A DNA stretch of 40,428 nt from Thiorhodococcus drewsii AZ1 (GTDB lineage: Bacteria; Pseudomonadota; Gammaproteobacteria; Chromatiales; Chromatiaceae). Positions 33,780 through 40,428 of this stretch are shown here, one piece after another. The notes below the pieces were generated by a model, which saw only the letters and a program-made list of their open reading frames with translations, was not told the DNA's origin and did no database searches. Position 1 is the first letter of the stretch, and the number at the start of each line of letters is the position of its first letter. Both the position numbers and the translations under genes were made by a program. The stretch lies in assembly GCF_000224065.1 (NCBI RefSeq), contig NZ_AFWT01000043.1, forward strand, positions 1-40,428, in the 5' to 3' direction.

Positions 33780-33806
33780 TTAGCACTCCCCTTGACAGAG
33801 TGCCAA
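33780..33806 (+). promoter_or_regulatory. CIRCE element (HrcA operator) upstream of hsp20
   Basis: TTAGCACTC at 33780-33788 and GAGTGCCAA at 33798-33806 are separated by 9 bases. The consensus is TTAGCACTC-N9-GAGTGCTAA, so there is only one mismatch. It overlaps the likely -35, ideal for HrcA repression that is relieved on heat shock. Confidence 0.9.
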
Positions 33807-33820
33807 TCTGGATTTACTTT
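33792..33820 (+). promoter_or_regulatory. Probable hsp20 promoter
   Basis: TTGACA (33792-33797) is a perfect -35; TACTTT (33815-33820) is a weak -10 at 17 bases spacing. The -35 sits in the CIRCE spacer. Confidence 0.6.
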
Positions 33821-33920
33821 ACATAACACAAGGGGCGCCCACCTGGGGTCCCTGGAAACCGGCGGTTCGCAAGAACGCCATCGATTCGATACTTCATATT
33901 GCTCATTTGGAGGATATGTC

Positions 33921-34391
33921 ATGACCACACTCGATTTTTCGCCTCTGTTCCGCTCCATGATCGGCTTCGATCGCATGGCCAATGCGCTGGAGACCGCCTA
34001 TCAGAGCGAGCCCGGCGGTTATCCGCCCTACAACGTCGAGGTCCAGGACGAGAACCAGTACCGTATCACGCTTGCCGTTGCCGGCTTCACCGAGGACGAA
34101 CTGGGTATCGAGGCGAAGGAGAATCTCCTGACCGTCTCGGGTCAGCGCAAGAAGACCGAGGCCGAGGGAAATTTCCTCTATCGCGGTATCGCCAACCGCA
34201 GTTTCGAGCGCAAGTTCCAGTTGGCCGACTATGTGAAGGTGGTCGACGCACGTCTGGAGAACGGGCTGCTGCACATCGAACTGGTACGCGAAGTGCCCGA
34301 GGCGATGAAGCCCCGGCGCATTGAGATCCGCGGGATGGGCGTGAGCCCAGCAATCGACTATGCAGCAGACTCGGCGAAGGCCGCTGCGTGA
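33921..34391 (+). CDS. hsp20: Hsp20/alpha-crystallin small heat-shock protein
   Basis: 156 residues. The ATG at 33921 follows GGAGGA. The crystallin domain runs about 38-128: PPYNVEVQDENQYRITLAVAGF, LGIEAKENLLTVSGQRK, FERKFQLADYVKV, and LENGLLHIELVREVPE. The C-terminal tail PRRIEIRG carries an IEI anchor (the I-x-I motif) for oligomer assembly. It resembles IbpA-type proteins that hold unfolding proteins for refolding by DnaK/ClpB. It is controlled by the CIRCE element and closed by a terminator, so it is a single-gene unit. Confidence 0.95.
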   Translation: MTTLDFSPLFRSMIGFDRMANALETAYQSEPGGYPPYNVEVQDENQYRITLAVAGFTEDELGIEAKENLLTVSGQRKKTEAEGNFLYRGIANRSFERKFQLADYVKVVDARLENGLLHIELVREVPEAMKPRRIEIRGMGVSPAIDYAADSAKAAA

Positions 34392-34427
34392 TGACGCTCG
34401 ACTGAGCGTGCTCACCTGAGAGTGAGG

Positions 34428-34454
34428 AGGCCGGGCCATGTGCCCGGCCTTTTG
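34428..34454 (+). terminator. Rho-independent terminator after hsp20
   Basis: Perfect 9-base stem AGGCCGGGC/GCCCGGCCT with loop CATGT, followed by TTTGC. It starts 37 bases after the stop. Confidence 0.85.
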
Positions 34455-34769
34455 CTGTCCGGAGAATGTGCGGCCTCAAGACGCGGAAATGCTCCGCCCG
34501 TGTTGGCCGTGGGGCAGGGGGCCAGCGGGAGCCGCAGGCCGTCGCCCTCAGCCCAGCGCTTCACGACACCTTTTCGGTCGTCGTTAACTGTTCGACCCGG
34601 ATCTCTCCCGTCGTGTCGCGAAACCTGTCGTCGTCCTCATCGCACGTGGGTGACGAAATCATCGACAATTGTCGATGGTTTTGATCTCAAATATTGATTT
34701 TATTTGCGTGCTCCTAACGCCTATGTTCTGACCATCGCATCGTCAGAGACTGAGACCCAGGAGGCGCAG
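34455..34769. other. Upstream region of the dabB-dabA cluster
   Basis: No gene is seen. The final 100 bases are A/T-rich and contain a perfect palindrome at 34660-34677. TTGTCG (34669-34674) and TATTGA (34692-34697) with 17 bases spacing are a possible weak promoter overlapping it. Confidence 0.45.
34660..34677. promoter_or_regulatory. 18-base perfect palindrome upstream of dabB
   Basis: CATCGACAATTGTCGATG is fully symmetric and lies 92 bases before the dabB ATG, overlapping a possible -35. It is a candidate operator; the regulator is unknown. Confidence 0.5.
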
Positions 34770-36386
34770 ATGTCGGTCACCATCACCACGGCAGCGGCAC
34801 TCGCCGCGCCACTCGCACTTTGGCTCCCTGCCGCGCTCCCGAGCGATCTTGCCAACCGCTTCGGTCGACGCCTGGTGCCCCTGGCCAACAGTCTGGCCTG
34901 GTCGGCCTTTGCGCTGGCTGTGGTCGCGCTCCTGACCCACGGTTTCGGCCCCGAGGAATCCCTGACGCTCCTCAGTATCGATCTGCCGCTGGACATCGGC
35001 GCCTTCGCCATTGGCGTCTACGTCAACGCGGTGACGGTCATCATGCTGACGCTGGTCTCGCTGGTGGGGGCGATCGTCTCTACCTATGCGCGCAACTATG
35101 TGGCGGGCGACGCCAATGAGGGGCGCTTTCATAAGTGGTTGCTGATGACGCTGGCGGCGATCCTGACACTGATCGTTGCGGGCAACCTTCTCATGTTCGC
35201 GTTGGCCTGGATCGCCACCAGTCTCTGTCTGCACCGGTTGCTGCTGTTCTATCCGGAGCGACCGGCGGCGCTGATCGCCGCGCACAAGAAGTTCGTCTTC
35301 AGCCGCATCGGGGATGCCAGTCTGCTGATCGCCGTGATCCTGATCGGCGCCACACTCCATACCCTGAATTGGGCAGGCGTCGGGGCGGCCATGGAGTCGA
35401 TCCAAGGTCCGTTGCCCGCCACCCTGCAATGGGCGGCCTGGTTGATCGTGCTGAGCGCGGCCCTGAAGTGTGCCCAGTTCCCTTTCCACGGCTGGCTGAT
35501 TCAGGTGATGGAGGCGCCGACCCCGGTTTCGGCCCTCTTGCATGCGGGCATCGTCAACGCAGGCGCCTTTCTGGTGATCCGCATGAGTCCGATCATGTCG
35601 GTGTCCGGACCGGCGCTCACGGCCCTGGCGGTGATCGGTCTGGTGACGCTGACGGTGGCCTCGCTGGTGATGCTGACGCAGACCAGCATCAAGGTCTCGC
35701 TGGCCTGGTCGACCTCGGCACAGATGGGCTTCATGCTGCTGGAGGCTGGGCTGGGACTCTACAGTCTGGCCTTGCTGCATCTGGTGGCACATTCGCTCTA
35801 CAAGGCGCACGCCTTTCTCGCCGCCGGCAGCAGCGTGGACGCCTTCCGCGCGCCGGCGCTCCAGTTCGACGCGGCGGGACCGCAGCCTTGGCAGTGGTTG
35901 GTGGCCTTCCAGGGTGCCGTGCTGATGGCCCTGGTCGCCGGGTTCCTCTTTGGGGTGGATCCAACGCGCCAGCCGGCGCTCATCGTCACCGGTGTCATCG
36001 TCGCGATCGCGGTCGCCCAGCTCCTGCTCCAGGCGCTGGTGCTGCAAGACAAGGGGGTCCTTCTGGTGCGCGCGAGTGCGATCGGTGCACTGGTCTGTCT
36101 CGGCTACTTCGGCCTGCATACCGCCTTCGAGTCCGCCATTGCCGGGAGCGTGCGCCCCGTGCCGCTGCCTGGTAGGGCCTTGGATACGGCGCTGAGCCTG
36201 GCGATCGTCGCCGTCTTCATCGGCCTGATCTTGCTCCAGCACCTCTTCATGCGCCTCGCGGCACCGCTGCGCCAGGCCATCCAGGTTCACCTCTATAACG
36301 GTCTTTATGTGGACGTGGTGGTCACGCGGTTGATCACGCGTCTGTGGCCGCTTCGCCGCACGCCGGCCCTCGTCCGAGGAGGATGA
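34770..36386 (+). CDS. dabB: DabB, NuoL-like membrane subunit of the DAB inorganic-carbon pump
   Basis: 538 residues with about 14 hydrophobic segments. The proton-channel core shows the family of NuoL/MrpA proteins: IAAHKKFVFSRIGDASL, LKCAQFPFHGWLIQVMEAPTPVSALLHAGIVNAGAFL with key Lys/His residues, and LVAHSLYKAHAFLAAGSSV. The ATG at 34770 follows AGGAGG. DabB with DabA forms a cation-driven system that accumulates bicarbonate for carbon fixation. It ends 4 bases before dabA, so the two are co-transcribed. Confidence 0.92.
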   Translation: MSVTITTAAALAAPLALWLPAALPSDLANRFGRRLVPLANSLAWSAFALAVVALLTHGFGPEESLTLLSIDLPLDIGAFAIGVYVNAVTVIMLTLVSLVGAIVSTYARNYVAGDANEGRFHKWLLMTLAAILTLIVAGNLLMFALAWIATSLCLHRLLLFYPERPAALIAAHKKFVFSRIGDASLLIAVILIGATLHTLNWAGVGAAMESIQGPLPATLQWAAWLIVLSAALKCAQFPFHGWLIQVMEAPTPVSALLHAGIVNAGAFLVIRMSPIMSVSGPALTALAVIGLVTLTVASLVMLTQTSIKVSLAWSTSAQMGFMLLEAGLGLYSLALLHLVAHSLYKAHAFLAAGSSVDAFRAPALQFDAAGPQPWQWLVAFQGAVLMALVAGFLFGVDPTRQPALIVTGVIVAIAVAQLLLQALVLQDKGVLLVRASAIGALVCLGYFGLHTAFESAIAGSVRPVPLPGRALDTALSLAIVAVFIGLILLQHLFMRLAAPLRQAIQVHLYNGLYVDVVVTRLITRLWPLRRTPALVRGG

Positions 36387-36390
36387 CAGC

Positions 36391-38997
36391 ATGAACCTGA
36401 CCGCACTCTCCAATCTTGCGCTGACGCCGGTCGAGGCGATGACCATGACGGAGGAGATAGAGGTGACCGACGCTTCCCACGCAATCGCGCCTTCATGGCT
36501 TGACACGCAAATCACGGCGGCCTGCGATCGCATCGCCCCGGTCTGGCCGCTCGATCGCTTCGTCGCCGTCAATCCTTTCCATGGATTGCGCCAGGCACCC
36601 TTTCAGGAAGCCGCCGCCATCATGCGCCGGGCGGCCGGCGCACGCCTCTACATGCCCAGGGCCTATTACCGGGAACAGATCGAGGCCGGACGCATCACGC
36701 CGGACGACCTGCGCCAAGCCGCCGCGCTCTGCGGCAGCCAGCTCGAACCGGATGACATCGCGCGCGCAACGGCCAGCGAGGCGCATCCAGCCGGCGGTGT
36801 CCCGCTGCTGACCGCCGTACTCGACGAGATGGATGCCGATCGCTGGTCGAGCTTCGTCGTCGACCGGATCAGCCATCACTGCGCCGCCTACTTCGACATG
36901 GGCCAGGCAACCTGGAAGCAGCCTTGGCAGGGCATGTCGCTCTACGCCTCCTGGCGGCGTTTCGCGGCGCTCGACTTCAGCACCACCATGATGGGGCAGG
37001 GCGGCATGCGCGCGCGGGTCAAGGCCCTTCCGGAGAACCCGCGCGACTGCATCCGATCCGCCCTGACGCGCCTGGGCATCCCGAACGCCGCCGTCCTCGA
37101 CTATCTGCACGCAGCCCTGATGGATGTCGGCGGCTGGGCGGCCTGGACCCGCTTGCTGCGCTGGCAGGCGGAGCTTGTGGGGGAAAGCGACGCGACCATC
37201 GAGGAGCTGCTGGCGATCCGCCTGGCCTGGGATCTCTTGGTCTATGAACACAAGGCGAGGCCGGAGCTGACTCGGCGCTGGCGCGCGGTCTGCGCCGGGC
37301 TCGCCCAGGCTCCGGTCGTGCCCGAGCCTGCCGGTCAGGCCGATGCCGGGCCGTCGACCGATCAGGGCATCGACCACCTGCTGCTGACCGCCCAGGAGCT
37401 GGCCTACCAGCGTCGACTGATCGGTCAGTTGACCGCCGCCAGGGGAGACGACCAGGAATCGCCGGTTCGGCCCGTGATGCAGGCCGCCTTCTGTATCGAT
37501 GTGCGCTCCGAGGTCATGCGCCGATCGCTGGAGACCGCCTGCCCACAGGCTCAGACGCTCGGCTTCGCGGGCTTCTTCGGCGCGCCGATCGAGGTCGTGC
37601 CCCTGGGCGCGGCCCAGGCGAAACCCCATGCGCCGGTGCTGCTCAGTCCCGGTTATCGCGTCTGCAGCGAGATCCAGGGTGCCGACGGCGCACGCTCCGA
37701 CCGGGCATTGAACACCCAGCGCCGGCGGATGGGCATCAGCAAGTCCTGGAAGGCGTTCAAGATGGGTGCCTCGTCCTGTTTCTCCTTCGTCGAGGCCGCC
37801 GGCATCTGGCTCTATGCCCCCAAGCTCATCGGCGACAGCCTGGGCTGGAGCCGCCCCGTGCCGGCCCCGAACGATCTGCGACTGGATGCCGAGGCGGCGT
37901 CTCGGGTCGCTCCTAGCCTGGACGTTCCGGCCCATGATCACTGTTGTGCCGCGCCCGAGACCACCCTGGGCATCCCGGAGGAGGACCGCCTCTCTCTGGC
38001 GGAGGGCATCCTGCGCGGCATGTCCCTGACCGAAGGGTTCGCGCGCCTGGTCCTGTTGGTCGGGCACGGCAGCACCAGCGTCAACAACCCCTACGCCGCC
38101 GGCCTCGATTGCGGCGCCTGCGGGGGGCAGACCGGGGAGGCCAGCGCCCGCGTCGTGGCGGCCCTGCTCAATGAGCCGAGGGTGCGCGAGGGACTGGCCG
38201 AGCGCGGTATCGCCATCCCTGCGGACACCTGGTTCCTGCCCGGTCTGCATGACACCACGACCGACGATGTGCGGCTCTTCGACACCGCCATCCTGCCGTC
38301 GGACTATGCGGAAGAGCTGGCCGAGATCAGGAGCTGGCTCAAGGAGGCGGGGGCGCTGACCCGGATGCAGCGCGCCACGTTCCTCCGCCTCGACGGGCTG
38401 AGCGGGCGCGGGCTGGAGACGCGCATCCGTCGCCGTAGTCGCGACTGGTCGCAGATCCGCCCGGAGTGGGGGCTGGCGGGCAATGCCGCCTTTATCGCCG
38501 CCCCGCGCGCCCGCACCCAGGGCATCGATCTTGGCGGGCGCAGCTTTCTGCATGATTACGACTGGCAAACCGATGCCGACTTCAAGACCCTTGAGCTGAT
38601 CATGACCGCGCCCTTGGTGGTGGCGACCTGGATCAATCTGCAATATTACGGGTCCATGGTTGACAACCGCCGTTTCGGCAGCGGTAACAAGGTGCTTCAC
38701 AATGTGGTTGGCGGTGCCATCGGCGTCTTGGAGGGTAATGCCGGCGACCTGCGCGTGGGGCTGCCGCTGCAGTCGCTGCACGATGGCCAGCGCTGGATGC
38801 ACGAGCCACTGCGTCTGAGCGCCTTTCTGCAGGCGCCCGAGGCGGCGATCGAGGACATCATCGCCCGTCATGAACTGATCCGGCAGCTCTTGGATAACGG
38901 CTGGCTGCATCTGTTCAGGCTCGGTGAGTCCGGGGCCGAGATCGAGCGGCGTCTTCCTGGGCAAGGTTGGATCAGCGTCCTGCCCGAGGGTCTCTAA
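36391..38997 (+). CDS. dabA: DabA, carbonic-anhydrase-like subunit of the DAB pump (DUF2309)
   Basis: 868 residues; the ATG at 36391 follows GAGGAGG. Zinc-site residues are visible: Cys368 and Asp370 in FCIDVRSE, His559 in LVGHGS, and Cys574 in GLDCGACGG. The His-to-Cys spacing of 15 equals that reported for the characterised DabA. The N-terminal PLDRFVAVNPFHG and internal FVEAAGIW and QYYGSMVDNRRFGSGNKVLHN are family marks. It should hydrate CO2 to bicarbonate vectorially at the inner membrane face, coupled to cation flow through DabB. The length is typical. Confidence 0.95.
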   Translation: MNLTALSNLALTPVEAMTMTEEIEVTDASHAIAPSWLDTQITAACDRIAPVWPLDRFVAVNPFHGLRQAPFQEAAAIMRRAAGARLYMPRAYYREQIEAGRITPDDLRQAAALCGSQLEPDDIARATASEAHPAGGVPLLTAVLDEMDADRWSSFVVDRISHHCAAYFDMGQATWKQPWQGMSLYASWRRFAALDFSTTMMGQGGMRARVKALPENPRDCIRSALTRLGIPNAAVLDYLHAALMDVGGWAAWTRLLRWQAELVGESDATIEELLAIRLAWDLLVYEHKARPELTRRWRAVCAGLAQAPVVPEPAGQADAGPSTDQGIDHLLLTAQELAYQRRLIGQLTAARGDDQESPVRPVMQAAFCIDVRSEVMRRSLETACPQAQTLGFAGFFGAPIEVVPLGAAQAKPHAPVLLSPGYRVCSEIQGADGARSDRALNTQRRRMGISKSWKAFKMGASSCFSFVEAAGIWLYAPKLIGDSLGWSRPVPAPNDLRLDAEAASRVAPSLDVPAHDHCCAAPETTLGIPEEDRLSLAEGILRGMSLTEGFARLVLLVGHGSTSVNNPYAAGLDCGACGGQTGEASARVVAALLNEPRVREGLAERGIAIPADTWFLPGLHDTTTDDVRLFDTAILPSDYAEELAEIRSWLKEAGALTRMQRATFLRLDGLSGRGLETRIRRRSRDWSQIRPEWGLAGNAAFIAAPRARTQGIDLGGRSFLHDYDWQTDADFKTLELIMTAPLVVATWINLQYYGSMVDNRRFGSGNKVLHNVVGGAIGVLEGNAGDLRVGLPLQSLHDGQRWMHEPLRLSAFLQAPEAAIEDIIARHELIRQLLDNGWLHLFRLGESGAEIERRLPGQGWISVLPEGL

Positions 38998-39179
38998 GGC
39001 GATTTCCGCGTAAGAATCGACCTGTCGTAGGATGCTATGAGCGTGCGAACCGCATCTTGCGCGACCAATGCGGTGCGTTCCTCGCCACATCCTGGTCTAT
39101 TTTGTTTCGCGGGAGTTGACTCGGATATCGCCCTCAATGGGATACTCAGGCATCGGCAATCAAGGATTTTGAGCGACGC

Positions 39180-39659
39180 ATGGATTTTGCCACCAGGCTT
39201 CTCGTTTTCTTCGGATGTTGGACGATCCTGGCCGGCTGGGATCCGTCCTCCTGGGTCATCGGCCTTCCCGCCGTACTCTTCGCGAGCTGGGTGTATGGTC
39301 GTCTGGCACAGGACTCGGCGCGCCCCGGTATCCGTCCGATGCTTGCGTTCCTGCCCTTCTTCCTGCGCGAATCCTTCCGTGGCGGGGCGGATGTAGCGCG
39401 GCGGATCCTGCGTCCGCGCATGCGCATCGCGCCCGGATTCCAGACCTATCGGATGCGACTGTCGCAACCTGCGGCGCGCGTGCTGTTCCTCGACTGCGTC
39501 AGCCTGCTGCCGGGATCCTTGAGTGCCGACCGACACCAGGATGTCATCCAGGTGCATCTGCTGGATGCGAGCCTGGATGTGACGCCCGAGCTGGCCGACC
39601 TGGAGCGCCGCGTCGCCGCCATCTTCGACGAGCGCCTGGAGCCGGATGCGCATGTCTGA
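39180..39659 (+). CDS. mnhE: Mrp/Mnh-type cation antiporter subunit E
   Basis: 159 residues from the ATG at 39180. An N-terminal hydrophobic pair (about 5-40), then LAFLPFFLRESFRGGADVARRIL, typical of MnhE, and a soluble C-terminal part with the segment DCVSLLPGSLSADRHQD and then VIQVHLLD. It follows dabA after 182 bases and overlaps the next gene. In Mrp complexes this subunit supports assembly of a Na+/H+ antiporter. Here it begins a row E-F-G-(DUF4040). Confidence 0.9.
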   Translation: MDFATRLLVFFGCWTILAGWDPSSWVIGLPAVLFASWVYGRLAQDSARPGIRPMLAFLPFFLRESFRGGADVARRILRPRMRIAPGFQTYRMRLSQPAARVLFLDCVSLLPGSLSADRHQDVIQVHLLDASLDVTPELADLERRVAAIFDERLEPDAHV

Positions 39660-39918
39660 CGTCCTCATCGCAACCGCCCTGGTGCTCCTGCTCAGCATGA
39701 CCGCCGGTCTGGCCCGGGTGGTTGTCGGGCCGACGCCCGCCGATCGCATGATGGGCGCCCAACTCCTGGGGACTACGGGCATCGCGGTGTTGCTCTTGAT
39801 GGGACGCGCCTTCGAGATGCCGGCCCTGGCCGATGTGGCCCTGATCTTTGCGCTGCTGGCCGCCGTTGCCGTCTCCGCCTTCACCCGGCGTCGATTGGAT
39901 CGGGAGCCTGACGAATGA
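39646..39918 (+). CDS. mnhF: Mrp/Mnh-type cation antiporter subunit F
   Basis: 90 residues with three membrane helices. LARVVVGPTPADRMMGAQLLG is the family motif, followed by a helix with LADVALIFALLAAVAVSAFTRR. It overlaps subunit E by 14 bases and subunit G by 4. An ATG at 39652 is an equally possible start. Confidence 0.9.
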   Translation: MRMSDVLIATALVLLLSMTAGLARVVVGPTPADRMMGAQLLGTTGIAVLLLMGRAFEMPALADVALIFALLAAVAVSAFTRRRLDREPDE

Positions 39919-40217
39919 GTCTGGTACTGACGCTGCTTTCGGTCGTGTCCATCCTGCTGGGTGCCTTCTTCTTCCTGGTCGGGACGCTCGGACTCATCCG
40001 GCTGCCGGACCTCTTCAGCCGGCTGCACGCCCTGACCAAGACCGATAACCTTGGGCTCGGACTGGTGATCCTCGGGCTGCTGCCCTGGGTGCCCGACCTC
40101 TTCCATGCCTTGAAGCTGGTGCTGATCTGGCTGCTGGTGCTGCTCGCCGGCGCGACTGGATCCCACCTGATCGCGAAGCGGGCCTTGCGCGGCGACGGCG
40201 AGGATCTGACGCCATGA
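39915..40217 (+). CDS. mnhG: Mrp/Mnh-type cation antiporter subunit G
   Basis: 100 residues with three membrane helices. Family motif LGLIRLPDLFSRLHALTKTD lies at about 24-43, then LGLGLVILGLLP and a C-terminal helix ending ATGSHLIAKRALR. It starts within an ATGA overlap with subunit F and ends in another ATGA overlap with the next gene, so the row is translationally coupled. Confidence 0.92.
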   Translation: MSLVLTLLSVVSILLGAFFFLVGTLGLIRLPDLFSRLHALTKTDNLGLGLVILGLLPWVPDLFHALKLVLIWLLVLLAGATGSHLIAKRALRGDGEDLTP

Positions 40218-40428
40218 CCGCCGATGTGCTGATGTTCCTCTTCGATCTGGTGCTGCTCGCCACACTGCTGGGACTGGCCGTGGCCGCACTGACCAGCCCA
40301 GACGTGCGTCGGGCGGTGATGTTCTTCATCGCCTTCGGGCTCTGGCTGGCGCTGGTCTGGGCACGGCTGCGCGCGCCCGACGTGGCGCTGGCGGAGGCGG
40401 CCATCGGCGCGGGGCTCGGCGGGGCGCT
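40214..40428 (+). CDS. DUF4040/MbhD-like antiporter subunit (partial, runs off the window)
   Basis: The first 71 residues are present. MTADVLMFLFDLVLLATLLGLAVAALTSPDVRRAVMFFIAFG begins with a hydrophobic helix pair and continues LRAPDVALAEAAIGAGLGGA, which matches the DUF4040 region found in MrpA/MrpB-type and MbhD subunits. The order E-F-G-MbhD matches membrane-bound hydrogenase and Mrp-like modules, so further MnhB, C and D genes probably follow. Confidence 0.85.
   Translation, partial: MTADVLMFLFDLVLLATLLGLAVAALTSPDVRRAVMFFIAFGLWLALVWARLRAPDVALAEAAIGAGLGGA

Noticed and set aside
34683-34700. FNR-like site in the AT-rich region before dabB
   Set aside because: TTGAT is present but the ATCAA half does not follow at four bases.
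34743-36572. Long minus-strand frame opposite dabB
   Set aside because: Charged, Arg/Gln/His-rich product with no motif, opposite a clear membrane protein.
36493-39090. 865-codon open frame on the minus strand opposite dabA
   Set aside because: It mirrors the strongly conserved dabA frame; the translation is Gly/Arg/Gln-rich without any domain, a usual effect of high GC.
1-40428. CRISPR array, rRNA operon or prophage structural genes
   Set aside because: No regularly spaced direct repeats, rRNA signatures or phage structural proteins were seen.

Overview
This window is high-GC DNA with dense, short-spaced genes and the look of a gammaproteobacterium. A phototrophic or chemolithotrophic sulfur bacterium such as a Chromatiaceae relative is the best guess. 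The guess rests on a DabB/DabA inorganic-carbon pump, a CrtI-family carotenoid desaturase-like enzyme, perfect FNR-type boxes next to NnrS, a single-domain PPK2 and many multidomain signalling proteins. No ribosomal or phylogenetic marker gene is present, so this placement is inference.

Layout. 1-5110: the tail of an unknown gene, then a tight trio (periplasmic substrate-binding protein, hybrid histidine kinase, TonB-dependent receptor) that looks like a sense-and-import unit. 5111-5795: a lower-GC, gene-poor gap holding the 3' part of a CAT-anticodon tRNA (5575-5619), which reads as the far att site of an integrated element lying to its left. 5796-8060: UvrD-like helicase. 8202-14200: an accessory block read leftwards from a promoter and palindromic operator near 14160-14200. 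It holds a Phd-type antitoxin, a RelE-type toxin and a very large putative defence protein, joined by 4-base ATGA overlaps. The large gene is cut in two by a 1585-bp IS4-family element with 33-bp inverted repeats and an 11-bp target duplication. Removing the element restores a continuous 1267-codon frame.

14372-20175: an SDR dehydrogenase with a WGR protein, then an HPP membrane protein, a two-CBS protein and NnrS, with a perfect TTGAT-N4-ATCAA box upstream of HPP and another between the CBS gene and NnrS. PPK2 and a small exported protein follow. 20278-27458: two large divergent signalling genes, a GGDEF-EAL protein with a cysteine-rich front domain and a CZB-like zinc domain, and a CheB-CheR-PAS-kinase-receiver fusion. 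27574-33646: a 2-hydroxyacid dehydrogenase, an intact RelE/XRE toxin-antitoxin pair, a decayed higBA pair, a hexose-6-phosphate mutarotase-like protein, a REP-like inverted pair, an NAD(P)-binding protein and a CrtI-like oxidoreductase. 33780-34454: an Hsp20 gene behind a near-perfect CIRCE element, ending in a strong terminator. 34770-end: dabB-dabA followed by Mrp/Mnh antiporter-type subunits E, F, G and a DUF4040 (MbhD-like) subunit running off the window.

The most novel points are the toxin-antitoxin-linked, apparently P-loop-less large defence candidate and its IS disruption, the paired FNR boxes around HPP/CBS/NnrS, and the physical linkage of the DAB carbon pump to Mrp-type subunits.
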